Below are positions 22,046 to 33,547 of a DNA stretch of 64,000 bases, piece after piece. The notes under the pieces were generated by a model, which ran no database searches, was not told where the DNA came from, and worked only from the letters and a program-made list of their open reading frames with translations. The stretch spans positions 62,001 to 126,000 of the forward strand of contig CANTFL010001332.1 in NCBI GenBank assembly GCA_947650285.1. Direction: 5' to 3'. The stretch comes from Hyaloperonospora brassicae (Eukaryota; Oomycota; Peronosporomycetes; Peronosporales; Peronosporaceae). A program made the translations under genes and the position numbers. Every line of letters starts with the position of its first letter. Position 1 is the first letter of the stretch.

Positions 22046-24529
22046 AAGCTCACTGTAGATATGGGCGGGTAACAAGCCCGAATTTGATGGATGAACCAGA
22101 TCTAATGACTGAACTTGAGTATTAAGAATAGCGAGGCGGCTGAAGCGTTCCTAAGATAGCTTCGACGGGTTACAAGGAAATCGTATGTGGGGAATGCTTC
22201 TACGCAAAATACGAACAAATTTCAAAACGATATTGTTTATACTAGGTTTGTGTGAAGAATTTGGAGCAGCGGTCGACCTAGCCAAGGCAGAACCCCAAAC
22301 GAAACAGACATTACCTAAGGATTTTTGGAGAGATTAAGCCTGCGCATTCGACGGGCACGCAATTTAAGCAACTAATAAAGATAATTGTAAGGATTGTCGA
22401 ACCCCTACGTATGTCAACAATACCAAGCAACATGGATGGTTGCCATTCACATCAGCAACTTTGCGATGGTAAATTATCAAAACAAATTACATCTTTTGAC
22501 CTTATTAATCACACCAGAGCATACCACTGGGGTTGTATACTGCCTCTGCACGATATTTCGTCCACGCAAAAGGTTATGATAAAAATAACATGTTTGATGT
22601 ATGTACATAAGATATGCTCTCAAAGTAAAATTATTGATAATCAAGTCCATCATAGATATCGGCTATTGAGCCAATACGCTCAGCAATCAATTTGTTCGAA
22701 TGCGTGGACTGTTCGCCTTTCTCCTGTAAAAGTTTGCGCACAGAACGTCGAAGAGCTATCTAATCAGGTCAGTTCTCCCGATTCTAAGAGATAGTCAAAG
22801 AGATGTTGACCGTAATGACTTATTTGCTAGTTAGATCGTCGCTTCAAAGCACATTACTTCGAGACAAATGCATCTCAGTATTATTCTCGTGTCGATTGAC
22901 TTAATCCCTAGGCGACTCACACAACACAACTTTGAGTAATACATCCATAATCAGACTGAATCTATATGACCTCTTTATATTCAACGACTCCTAGAAAACG
23001 TGTATATTTCATTAAAGTCTTCTCATCGAGGAAACTTCTGCCATAGATGACTTTTATAAACCCGTTAATGCACAGCAAAACTAGTGCCGACCTAAAATCA
23101 ACCACTTACTCATCCATTGCGATTGATACGTAGGGCTGCATAACCTTCCACGTTTCAGATCGCTCGAGAACCTTTAAGATTCAAGTAAATTCAACTGAGT
23201 TGTCTCCAAAAAATACACTTTGTTCGCTCTATTCGATCGATATTGTAGTGCTTAAAGCTGATCTATGACCACACTAAGCCTCCGATGTCTCAGTCATTTT
23301 CTGAAATTTATCACCTATAGAATATAACGGCTATGGCTTTCAGTAATGTTAAATGCACAATTTGTTTCTCTAGTGCGTGGGTACTTAGATCTCTCTTAAT
23401 TTAGTACAAGTATGATATCGCTGCAACATTCAATTTCTTTACAGGCGATTTTGCAGTCGTACTAGAATCACCATGATGCCACAGTGAAAAAATGCCTTTT
23501 TTGTTTCTGCCCGCTAGGCAAGCATAAATTTATCAGTTCACTTATCTTATTCGAGTGGTGAACTTCGGCATTGTCTATGGGTCAACGCAGCCGTCTTCAG
23601 ATTGCTTTCAAGGCCTAACATTCCATTGACACTGATATCTTGTGCATTAATTTAAAATGACCGAATCACGAGTCAGGTCATCGCACTACTCGTTGATCAT
23701 CCATGCAATTTTAAGTGCTCGCTGACATTCATTAAATGGCTGTCTGGCAAACAATTAGTAGTAATTTCACTATTCGATACTGCCAGCTAATCAGTGGCTT
23801 GTAACGTGACGAAAGATGACACCAAATTTAATCCAAATTCAGTAGGATCATTATTTTACTACAGTTCCACTGTATCCATCTTATAACATGTAGTTGATCG
23901 GAATATGGGCATGAGATTGATCGCACATTTTATTGAGGAAGGTTTTGAAAGACATTGTCATTCAGGCATAGCCGTTTTGTGCGAACATCTGGGATTGAAT
24001 TCGTTACGGGTTGTACCTGTGTTGTCGATACATGTAAGTCAAATAGGAAGTAATTTGTAAAAAAAATACTGCATGTTCATTCAAAAAGTCTTTCTTTGAC
24101 CAAATAGCACATAAATCATCAGAACAAGTTTATTTATTAAGTATAGTGCAATCCTACTATACGTTTCTGTACTGGTACGGATGCGCCCGTTGCAAGCCGC
24201 ACCACCATCCTCGTTATGAGGACCTGGTGTTGAACGAGATTACTCCTTTGACCATCTAGCGGTTGGCTTCAAAGAAAGAATATAGATGCGCCACATTCAA
24301 CTAGGTAAAGATTTGACATGTATTTCACAGCATCTATATAGAAAGTAATGAGGCCTCCCTCATCACCAGAAGTAGTAATGTCAGTGAATCTTTGTTCATA
24401 CCTGCAAGTTATCTCAACGTTTCTGGATTAGCAGATTGCTTTGAAGCTACCGAACCCGATCATATTGACGATCTGCCACGCTGTTGACATTCATTCAACA
24501 AGTTCGGACCGGTTTTTATGGACAATCTT
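22046..24529. other. AT-rich gene-free stretch
   Basis: I see no gene. A 127-codon frame at 22411-22794 has no domain and atypical composition for this genome's genes. A possible old retroelement body cannot be excluded. Confidence 0.4.
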
Positions 24530-24803
24530 AAACGACGGACGTTCATTTGGTTCTTTCGTACGTAAGAATGATTTCGAAACGCGATATTCATCGATATAGC
24601 GCCTCGTTTTATGACATCAATTGCAATTTTTAAACGCTTGTATCCTGTTGAGAGAGTTCGTATGCTAAACGACGGACGTTGGTTTGGTTCTTTCGTACGT
24701 AAGAAAAATATCGAAACGCGATATTCATCGATATAGCGCCTTGTTTTATGACATCAATTGCAATTTGTAATAGCTTGTATCCTGTTGAGATAGTTCATAT
24801 GCT
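24530..24803. repeat. Tandem duplication of a 137-bp unit
   Basis: Two direct, adjacent copies begin AAACGACGGACGTT at 24530 and 24667. Both share TTTGGTTCTTTCGTACGTAAG, CGAAACGCGATATTCATCG and TGTATCCTGTTGAGA. Identity is high with a few substitutions, so the duplication is fairly recent. There is no coding content. Confidence 0.85.
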
Positions 24804-26034
24804 ATCTATCCACTTAGACGAGGTCCATCGGTCCCGGACCTCCGAACCACTGACGTTGCAAGGGAAGATATCGAAACAGGTTGACGTAAGCCTATCTCAG
24901 GTCAACGTTGTTCAGCTTCAGACATCGCTGCCTCTAGCGTATCCGGCCCCAAGAGAAACAGGTAGGTCTTGACAAGACCATTCTCAAGGCCCTGTATGAT
25001 CACCGTAATATTTTTGTATATGAACTGCGTTGACTGTGACATATCTCGCAAGGTAGCGAAAATTCTGAGTGTAAATGTGCCCATCACCATTTCCCTGCTT
25101 GATCTTAGGAGCTTGAATCGAGCTGAAAGCTGCCCTCGGTATCTTGATCGTCGGTCGTCTGAGTTGGCTCTCGACTTTCCTCAGCGGCTGAAACGCATAT
25201 AGTGGTGCCGCTCGAGCCCTAGGGTTCCGTTTTGGTACGTCCAGCGAAGATTGTGTTGGAAATTAAAGAATGCAAACAAAAATAGTCTTGTGATGAACGA
25301 GTACCAGACGCGTCTTAGCCTCTCGCTGGAGTCCTCGTCAGTGACTTGATCAATCGAGAAGTGAAATATTCTCCATCCTGCGCTATCACTGACTGCGACC
25401 TTTCTAATCATATGCCACACCATAACTACCAAACCTGGCAGTAGAAGCGTCGACCAGGAAATGATTTTTCACAATGAAGACATCATTTCCAACAGTTTTA
25501 CTGAGCAAAAGCTAATTATATTGTTTCTTCGGTGATACAACAAGCCTATTTTGGCGTCGTCCAGCTCAATACACGGTCTTAACAGAAGGCCTTTCATTTT
25601 TCCTTGTACATGGATATGTTGCTATGCAAGGATTTAGGTCAGCGTGATTTAATGACCCGGCGGCAGCAGGAGCATGTGATTGCTGCTGTCTCGACCATTC
25701 AAACTGCGTAGCTTCCTTCTCGCTTAGCAATATCTCTGTCCGTTGAGCGCCTTGCTGTTAAAGCGAGGTTAGTTCGGCTTGCCCTCATCGAGTTTATGCA
25801 CTCTAAACGTGTAAAATCGCTGCATGCTGCTCATCTCCTTTCAGTTTGAACAACATAGCGCTGATAGACGGTTAGCCAACGGTCAAATCATGTTATCGCC
25901 CGCGGCCCATTCGCTTTAGATTGATTGGATGAGGCCCAATATGTTAGTGTATAATTCATTCTCATTCCCATGTAGCATTTGTATGATGAACGAAACGTCC
26001 GTAGTTGTTGGACAGACCACGACGAACTATCAGG
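24804..26034. other. AT-rich gene-free stretch
   Basis: I see nothing supportable. Short frames on both strands near 24900-25430 have no domains. Confidence 0.35.
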
Positions 26035-26498
26035 TGAAACGGGACACGCTCCGCTTGTACTGACACAGTAAAAGCTACCTACATTGACACAGTGTGGGCA
26101 GGCGCCTCGTTCCCTCACGTACAATGTACGCGCAGAGGGATGTGTCTCTACACTACAAGGGTATTTGGAGATGGAAAACGTTATGCTATATGCAATATAG
26201 TTACGTTGCATGATAAAACCTCTTTTGATCTTGCTTTAAGTTCATCAAGCTATTCATGTCAAATGTAGCAACCCGCTCACCACCTACTACCCGCGTATAA
26301 CAGCATTTGGTGATGTAGTTGGTTGACATAATGGTCTACACCGACCAAAAGTGGAGCGGTGCTGAACACCACCTCGACGGTAATATGTTTTATCATATAT
26401 ACTCAGCTAGGCAAATCTGAGAGAGTATTCTGAATTGAGATAATATTCTGCTGACCCGTTTTTTGGGAGTATGACATGATAGGGCTCACCACGTTACA
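26035..26498 (+). repeat. Degraded LTR, family A
   Basis: About 464 bp in the same orientation as the 16684 copy. The 5' end reads TGAAACGGGACACGC and the 3' end reads GGGCTCACCACGTTACA. The block CTCACCACCTACTACCCGCG...AGCATTTGGTG aligns with CTCACCACCCATTGTGCACG...AGCGATTGGTG of the first copy. No target duplication remains. It is the most diverged of the three. Confidence 0.5.
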
Positions 26499-28154
26499 AC
26501 GTATGCGTAAATTGCACGAACAGTCCTAAGCATGATTACATTCCTACGTACGAAACGTATCCTTAGTGTTATATTACTATCATCTAGTAGTGAGTTTCTG
26601 TCATTCCATTCATGTGGTGCTTTCTATGCTCGTACTCCTTTACTTTTCTGTCCGCTCATTCGTACATACATACTCACTAATTGTTTCATATACACATTCA
26701 GTGCTGCGAGACTAGTGTTCGACACTGTTTGTTCGACATGCACTCGGATAACTTGCTATCATCAGCAAAAGTCTCTGACAAAGGTACTTCGGCAAAATCA
26801 ACTTATGTATTTGCTTTACACTGAGCAATCCAGCTCTTGAGACACTGAACAGTTTTCCTCCACCATAGTTGTAAAGAGAATGATCAAGCATTGTGGCTAG
26901 ATGTATTCGATCCTTAGCCAAGTAAGGTATACCGTCTTTGTGCTAGTGAGTGTCCTCTTCAGAGTGTTATCCTCCGCCCGGTCATTGCATTGACCGTCCG
27001 CCGAGCTCATTCTGTAGCCGCTACGTTGCAATTCAACTTTCTAGTCAGACATTTTGTCACCAATTGAGCTTGGTTTCCCCGAATAAAACCTGCGTGTCGA
27101 AGACGATCGTTGGCAATGTGTTTGATCGGCAAGATGAGCTACTTACACCACACGTCATGGGTCGACTGGACATTGCGTGCTTTGCGCATGTCAGATTGGA
27201 GGTATCGGAGCATACTGTCAGTAGCCATGTTGCTTCTCGGTACAAAGTGAACACGCAGAAGGCATCTTGGAAGACATTGATTGTATCGGTTATGTGAACC
27301 TTCCTGCAACGGGTACAACAATTCCTGTCGGTCTAGTGTTTGTCGCGCTGCCCTGTGCCTATAACGCCTTGCAAAAGCTCTTCTCCGCCTAAGCACTATA
27401 TTCTACTCCGATGCGATCGAGAAGCTTCAAAGTTGACATCGGATTCAGATTCGGAGACGCCACTGCTTGAGCGTAGGGTGCTTCTGGCTTGATCTTCATG
27501 TTTTGAACTTGGTGGAGATGTGATGCACCTTTTGCAGGTCCCGGTTCACTACTTTGATCAATCAACTTGTAATTCGATGTATGTAAACCACGCAACGATC
27601 CAGTAAGTTTGAGAGCTGCGAAGGTGTTGCGATTAACGTCCCCAAAGTTACAACTCGTCGGAGGAGCACTGATGATGGTCATATATAAGAGCTCCTCAGA
27701 CGAGTATCCATACCTCCGACGAGTATCCACACTTTCGTTCGAGCCAAGTTTTTCACTGAGTCATTGTTGAGTCCAGCTGCATCTACATCCGGCAAATTGT
27801 GGCAAAGCTTGCAACGTGGCATTGAGCTAGTTTCAAGTTCATCGCACCTTCAGAATCTTTTTACATCGCTTTTGATTTGTGGTGCGGAACCAACGTTCTG
27901 TTCATCACTTGACACGATTTGCAGGCCTTGATCGAGTCCGCCTGACAACAGTCTTCTTGAACGACTTGCTTTGTACTCGCTCCACATCCTCATTGTTACC
28001 CTAAATTTCGCCGTCTCTTACTACCGACATAGAGAGATCAGTGTCAGAAAAAGTAAAGGTATTTCTCGCTTGAATAAGCACTTGTCATCACGTCCGGACC
28101 TTCGTGATAACCAAAATGCGCTCGTCATTGTTGTCGTCACGTTCAGTACTGAGT
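26499..28154. other. Gene-free stretch upstream of the gene island
   Basis: No gene is supported. Frames of about 115 codons (26950-27297 plus, 27389-27730 minus) lack domains, promoter motifs and splice context. Confidence 0.35.
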
Positions 28155-31100
28155 TCACACTCGACTGTCGCTGACTTGGTCGTTACAATCACCCCGTTGC
28201 TCGCCTTGTCCTGCGCGACGCTCTTGTGACTGCCACCGCTGCACGAGGTTGTGCACGTCTTTCATGAGAATAACTTGATTCGGCGATTGCTCCTTGAGAA
28301 GCTCAAACACTCGACGGCGTGCAGCACCACCTCGCCAAAGCTGTTCTGCTTGGGCAAGTACTTCAGGATCACGCACACGACGTACGTCCGAATACTGCAG
28401 GTATAGCGCTTCGGAAAGGTTATGGTTGTGCTCTGTCAAGTGCTTCGTGACAACGACGTTCCAAGTATTCGAGCCCTCAGTGCGCTGCAGTGTTGCACAT
28501 ACCTTAACAGGGCACTCGGCTGCCCGAACGGTGTGGCTTCGACGCTGACCACTGCCACGACTGCGGCGCTTCCAGCCGTGCGTGCATAAAAACGTTTTTG
28601 AATACCACTCATACCGTTCAGGTACCAAGTGGGCACGAGATAGCCCGGAAACACCTGCTTGCTCCGACTCCGCTGAGAAGCTTGCGCTGTCATTGCTGTC
28701 ACTGCTGCGAACGACTAGTCCCCGGCTTGCTGCCAATTGACGGAGGCGCGTGTTGCGCGAGCGCACCGAATAAGTCGTACGGACGCGGTAAAGCTGGAAT
28801 GTTGCAGCCGAATACGCGTCCAGGTAGTTGTGAAACGCGTCCCAGGAAGGATATCGCTGCACGATGCGCGGCACACGCCACATCGCTTCCCCGTCCTGTA
28901 GAGTCACCTTTGCGATCTCAACATGTGAGGAAGGCTGCCACACTCCTTCCATGTCTTCAGCATACAACAGTGCCGCATTTTCGTCGTCGAAACAAGCCTC
29001 ACTCGGGTTCAATGGCGCCCCGGCAGGAGCGATTGTTGAGTAGGTGTCGCCACCGGCAACCGGGAAGCATGTCCGCTGCGACGCCGGAAGGGTGGAAGAT
29101 TCGACTTCGCGAGACTCTGACATCATCTTGACCGGGTTACGACACCGTTCCAAGTTAGCTCTGGCCAATGATCCGTGGATATTACTCGCGATCACGTTTG
29201 AGCACGACGGAGGCATCGCACACGTCATTGCCATTCCTGTATTGTCGAGCATGCCGTGGTCAAAAGACTTTGTGTTTTGCGATACCGCATTGACCAAGGC
29301 TGCACTTTCGCCGCTTGCGTGCCCTCGAACTGCTGGACCTCCAGCAGCGTTGCCGCCAAATGCTGCCAGGGCATGCTCTTGATGGTCACTTCGCTGAAGT
29401 TGCTGGCTCTCCTGGCCGTCAGTTTGGACCGACAGGTAGGAGGTTGTAGAGCTGTACGACAGCAGCCCACCTGGCGCCACGAAATGCTGTCCCGCATCAA
29501 CAGAATATAGCGATTCCGGCACAGATGGATGTGTAGTGGCTGCTTCATCAGCTTCAACGTCGACCGCATTGCTACTGGCAGAAGGTCCAAACACCTGGGC
29601 ATGATCCACGTCTTCTGCTAGCCCTGCGTCTGTTGAAAGCGCCTGAGGCCGATAGCATGTTTGACTATCAATGATGCAGGGCTTCAGAGTATCGGAAGCT
29701 GCGGTGGCACTTCCCTGATAGACCATACTATCGACCTCCATGTTGGTATTGGACGTGTCGATTGCAAGAAGTTCTGGGTCGTAGATCCGACGGTTCTCAC
29801 AGTAATGTTGATACAGCTCGCGCGATAAATTGTGGTTGTGGTCGACGACATGCTTCGTTACCACAACTCGCCAGTGACAATCAGAAGTCACCAAGTCGCT
29901 AGCGTCAACCGAATCGGAGATACTCTCGACATGGATTCTCGCGGACGGATTCATATATTGCACAGTCGCGCATATCTTTACGGGACACGCTGTGGAGCGC
30001 ACGCCATGCGCAGAGCGCTTCCCTGTTCCACGGTGCCGCTCCTTCCAGCCATGTGTGCACGTGAGTGTTTTCGAATACCATCTCCACGATTCAGGGATCT
30101 TGCGCGCAATGACACTTCCATTCAGTGTGACGTCAGAGTCACTTTCGTTGTCGTACTTCTTGCCTTTTCCATCGTCTCCACTACCACAAGTCGATCGAGC
30201 AATCTTCTTGTTCCTTCCCTTCGCTGAGCTAGTCGTCCTGGTGCGATAAAGCTGGTACGTAGCATCAGAATAGGCTTTCAGACTCGCGTGAAATTCATCC
30301 CAGGATGTAAAGATGGACTGGAGTTTGGGAACGCGAACAACAATTTCACGGTGGTTTTGTGGCCGCAGTGGTGGATGGCCGACACCAAGCTTGGCCATCG
30401 CTTGCGCCTGAAGCAAAGATGAGCTATTTGTGCTCGAACTTCGTTGGGCAGAACTCGAGTTCATCAGTGGCGCAGTTGCAAATGGTTCAGCAGCATCATT
30501 TTTGGCACACTGAACTGGCACGCTGCTGCTTCCACTAGTCTTCTGAATGTAGCCACTCAATCGGTGATTGTGCTTCTGCACTTGACGATTGATTGCGATG
30601 TGCCAGTCGCCGTCTACATTGCGCTCCATGCGAGCGAGTAACATAGCTGGGCACGGACCAGCATCATTGCTTTCATCAACCAAACCGCGAGACCTTTTGT
30701 CTCGTGCTTTTCGCTTCCAGCCATATGTACAAATTAGCAGTTTGGAGAACCACTTGTATTCCTTCGGGATCAGGCGCAGGGAGGAGGACGTTGTAGCGTA
30801 GCTTGCATAGCTTGCAACATCATGTTCATCTCGCCCTGATTTTGCGGCATCAGAAGACAAGATTTTCGCATTTCTGGCAGCTACCGATACCGTTGACCGT
30901 GTACGGAAAGTTTGCGCGGTATCAAAAGAGTACTGAGCAATGAAGTCGTGAAAATCGTTCCAGGATGCATGAACCTTCACCGAGACTCGAGGTACGCAAA
31001 ATCCTCCTCCGTCGATCGCTATCGAAGGGACCGTTCCAGGTGTCAACACCGTCGCCCCTAGCGGCGCCATGGCAACCGGAGAAGTCCGCATTTGCAAGCG

Positions 31101-32252
31101 TGGTTGATCAACAGCGCCAGTCTCCGAAAGCGCCATGAGCTGCTTGCTTGCGCTACCATCAGAAGCATTTTCATTAGGGAACGAAAACAATGGAGTCGGT
31201 GAGTCTGACGCCATTAACGAAGCATGCCGTTGCTTTTGTTCGGTGTGGGACAAGAGTACACGATACGACCCGGGGCGCTGATTCGTCTGCTCGATCAACG
31301 ATGCAATATGTGCAGTGACCATGTCATATGACGATGGCGTGGCTCCAGGTGTCTTTCCAACAACCGCCAGCAAATCCGGATCGTATATACGTCGATTCTC
31401 CGTGTAGTATAGATACAGTTCTTTCGACAGCTGGTGATTGTGCGTCTGCATGTGTTTGGTCACAACCACTTTCCAGTCGTTGGGTCCAGGTCCTCGATGT
31501 TGCAGAGTGACACACATCTTTGCCGAACAGCTCGTCGAGCGCACCACGCCAGATCCTCGTTTGCCAGTGCCTCGATGACGATCTTTCCATCCGTGCGTAC
31601 ACTTGAGAGACTTGGAGTACCAAAGAAACCGTTCTGGAATCAACGTTTTCTCCACAACCTGTGGTTTTTCCACGTCAGGCACATCCTGGACCACCGGCGT
31701 ACCCAACTCTGTCTCGGGTTCAACATCACAAGTAGCCGCCATGTGTTCTCTTGCTCCACTCTCGGCAATCTTGAGGTTCCGTCGCTTGACTGACGTCGTA
31801 GAGCGGATCACGTACAGTTGGTACGTGGCTTTTCCATAGGCCTTCAACGCTTCATCAAATCTCTCCCACGAGTCATGGAGCACTGGAAAATCCGGTGCGA
31901 CGACCAAGAGCCCCAATGATGATGTAGCAACACCATTGCTCAGCTCAAGTGCCCCACTCAACACTGCATCGGATTGGACTGTACCATCTTTCACTTCAGT
32001 GCCTTCTTGGCCCTCTGCCACTGTACTCCCCTCGTCAGTTGCAACATTATTCTCAGCTGTTATTGGCTCAACGTGAGCGGCGGTAGCTAAGTACGAAGGC
32101 GCTTGTACTGGGTCATCACCGCAGGATTGGTACGGCTGAAGGCTCATGTTATGGCTGTCGCTGCCAGTGCCATCGGTATCGCGTCTCGCGCGCTTGACAG
32201 GGTCTTCATCCTCTGTAGCGCATGGAGAAGCGCATCTTCGTTTGGTCGACAT
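28155..32252 (-). CDS. Protein with four FAR1/WRKY-GCM1-like zinc domains (possible domesticated transposase module)
   Basis: A single-exon protein of 1365 residues. Four copies of one domain lie at about 123-298, 423-570, 639-831 and 1127-1300. Each starts with SWxxFxxxxxxYxxxTxQ and RTxxSVxxRN, then WYSKxLxCTHGWK, CPxxxC and HNHxLS. In copy 1 the zinc ligands are Cys218, Cys242, Cys247, His271 and His273, a C-C-C-HxH pattern as in FAR1/WRKY-GCM1 DNA-binding domains of MULE transposases. Copy 2 has lost one Cys (CPAML) and reads CTYGW. The tail after copy 4 (RRVFELLKEQ...KDVHNLVQRW) resembles the linker that follows this domain in MULE/ZSWIM-type proteins, but no DDE transposase core or SWIM finger follows. 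Linkers are Ser/Ala-rich and disordered. A nuclear DNA-binding role is inferred from the fold. Confidence 0.8.
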   Translation of the reverse strand: MSTKRRCASPCATEDEDPVKRARRDTDGTGSDSHNMSLQPYQSCGDDPVQAPSYLATAAHVEPITAENNVATDEGSTVAEGQEGTEVKDGTVQSDAVLSGALELSNGVATSSLGLLVVAPDFPVLHDSWERFDEALKAYGKATYQLYVIRSTTSVKRRNLKIAESGAREHMAATCDVEPETELGTPVVQDVPDVEKPQVVEKTLIPERFLWYSKSLKCTHGWKDRHRGTGKRGSGVVRSTSCSAKMCVTLQHRGPGPNDWKVVVTKHMQTHNHQLSKELYLYYTENRRIYDPDLLAVVGKTPGATPSSYDMVTAHIASLIEQTNQRPGSYRVLLSHTEQKQRHASLMASDSPTPLFSFPNENASDGSASKQLMALSETGAVDQPRLQMRTSPVAMAPLGATVLTPGTVPSIAIDGGGFCVPRVSVKVHASWNDFHDFIAQYSFDTAQTFRTRSTVSVAARNAKILSSDAAKSGRDEHDVASYASYATTSSSLRLIPKEYKWFSKLLICTYGWKRKARDKRSRGLVDESNDAGPCPAMLLARMERNVDGDWHIAINRQVQKHNHRLSGYIQKTSGSSSVPVQCAKNDAAEPFATAPLMNSSSAQRSSSTNSSSLLQAQAMAKLGVGHPPLRPQNHREIVVRVPKLQSIFTSWDEFHASLKAYSDATYQLYRTRTTSSAKGRNKKIARSTCGSGDDGKGKKYDNESDSDVTLNGSVIARKIPESWRWYSKTLTCTHGWKERHRGTGKRSAHGVRSTACPVKICATVQYMNPSARIHVESISDSVDASDLVTSDCHWRVVVTKHVVDHNHNLSRELYQHYCENRRIYDPELLAIDTSNTNMEVDSMVYQGSATAASDTLKPCIIDSQTCYRPQALSTDAGLAEDVDHAQVFGPSASSNAVDVEADEAATTHPSVPESLYSVDAGQHFVAPGGLLSYSSTTSYLSVQTDGQESQQLQRSDHQEHALAAFGGNAAGGPAVRGHASGESAALVNAVSQNTKSFDHGMLDNTGMAMTCAMPPSCSNVIASNIHGSLARANLERCRNPVKMMSESREVESSTLPASQRTCFPVAGGDTYSTIAPAGAPLNPSEACFDDENAALLYAEDMEGVWQPSSHVEIAKVTLQDGEAMWRVPRIVQRYPSWDAFHNYLDAYSAATFQLYRVRTTYSVRSRNTRLRQLAASRGLVVRSSDSNDSASFSAESEQAGVSGLSRAHLVPERYEWYSKTFLCTHGWKRRSRGSGQRRSHTVRAAECPVKVCATLQRTEGSNTWNVVVTKHLTEHNHNLSEALYLQYSDVRRVRDPEVLAQAEQLWRGGAARRRVFELLKEQSPNQVILMKDVHNLVQRWQSQERRAGQGEQRGDCNDQVSDSRV

Positions 32253-33547
32253 GGTGGGCCTGCCTTTGCGACGGCATAGGCAAGTTAGTTATACGACGGT
32301 CAGTAGAAGCAGGTCACGCATAGTTGGGCAGTGCGAAATAGGCGTAAACAGTGCTGGAATGTATCTATGTATCTATCTACCAGGCGGATTCGGTGTCAGA
32401 GTTTGGGCCAAGTGGTTCCGTAGCTGTGCGACTTGTGGAGTTCGTTGTGTGGCGCGTGAGCGCTGGAACCACAAAAAGCGCAGACCGGCGCTGTGAAACG
32501 ACATGTGTACCGGTTTGACATCACTGTCAAACATTATAGCGAAACGACGCGGCGGCACACGTCGCACAGCGTATGTTCCTGCAGAGCAGCTGCACCGCGA
32601 ACACTGTTTCGAAAGAGGGATCATAGCTGCGCAACCGCATCCGGTCGTTAAATGCACATTGTCGAAAGTTACGGATCCGAAAGTCTCCATTTGACTAGCA
32701 CCTGTGAGTTCATCTACTGAAAGCAGTCGATGTCGATCTTAGCCTGACGTGTTAGCCTCTTCTCCCCGTGAGACAGCAGCACTGTTATCGTAAACACCTT
32801 TTGACAGGGGTTCCAAGTCGCAGCGGACATGTTGCTGCCATGTGCCACGTTTCACTCATACTGGCTGCCCGTGTGCAGGTGGTCGTATAAATCATCGATC
32901 TATCCAACACGATACATCGTCGTCACCCGCCGTCGTTAGGGCAAGATGACAAAGGACTCGACAGCACAAAACAACCTGCTTGTCGATGTACGCGTGCAGC
33001 CCATTCTGCGGGTAATGTGCGTGCTACCACCGATCGGCACCATTTTCCTGCTGCCACGATTTTTCTCCGTCGACGTATACAGGGGTTAGCTGAATGAATA
33101 GCTCTTTACCTCTCAGCGATAGGCACTAAAGACGATCTGGGGTCTCGAAGCTGACCAAGAACTTGGACACAAGGCACGCGGTTTTTACAGCGTTTTTGGG
33201 TAACGTGTTCTACAGCACTGTGCATTGGTTTGCTTGACACTACTGTGATCGGTACTATCTTCAGTAAACAATGCACGAGACACCAAAGCGTCGCTTCAGA
33301 CCAAGCGACAACTCCTCTTCGCTCGGCGTTTCGAGACGTGCAGTAAACACGGCGTTGGGGGCCCGAAAAATAAGTCCCTCTTTGCTCCGCAGTGCTTTTT
33401 TTGTCCCAAAAAAGGAACATCGATTTGCTCACCAGGTACTTCGCAGCAGCAATAAAAGCAGAACACTCGAGTTTATCCGACACTTCGGACACCAAAAAAA
33501 GCACATTGTTCGAGTGTATTGTTTTTTCGCCAAGACACTCGACCGCC
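32253..33547. other. Divergent spacer between the FAR1-like and PHD genes
   Basis: This 1.3-kb spacer should contain both promoters. It holds CCGTATAA-like AT patches, a TATAAAT at about 32886 and one small open frame (listed). Other frames (33106-33642 minus, 33271-33606 plus) overlap the PHD 5' end and show no domain. Confidence 0.35.
32946..33089 (+). CDS. Small open frame, 47 codons, doubtful
   Basis: It begins MTKDSTAQNNLLVDVRVQP and has a hydrophobic segment (VMCVLPPIGTIFLL), which could be a membrane helix. A TATAAAT box lies about 60 bp upstream. An internal GTAATG...CAG pair could splice out the hydrophobic part, so the model is not settled. No family is recognised. Confidence 0.2.
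   Translation: MTKDSTAQNNLLVDVRVQPILRVMCVLPPIGTIFLLPRFFSVDVYRG

Noticed and set aside
22411..22794. 127-codon frame in the left desert
   Set aside because: No domain, no promoter motif and no splice context; it can arise by chance in a 13-kb stretch.
26950..27730. Two frames of about 115 codons near the desert edge
   Set aside because: No recognisable motif, signal peptide or start context on either strand.
33392..33547. PHD protein starting at the upstream ATG at 33392
   Set aside because: The extra 52 residues have no domain, unlike codon use, and precede a better ATG context (GCCATGG) directly before the first zinc finger.
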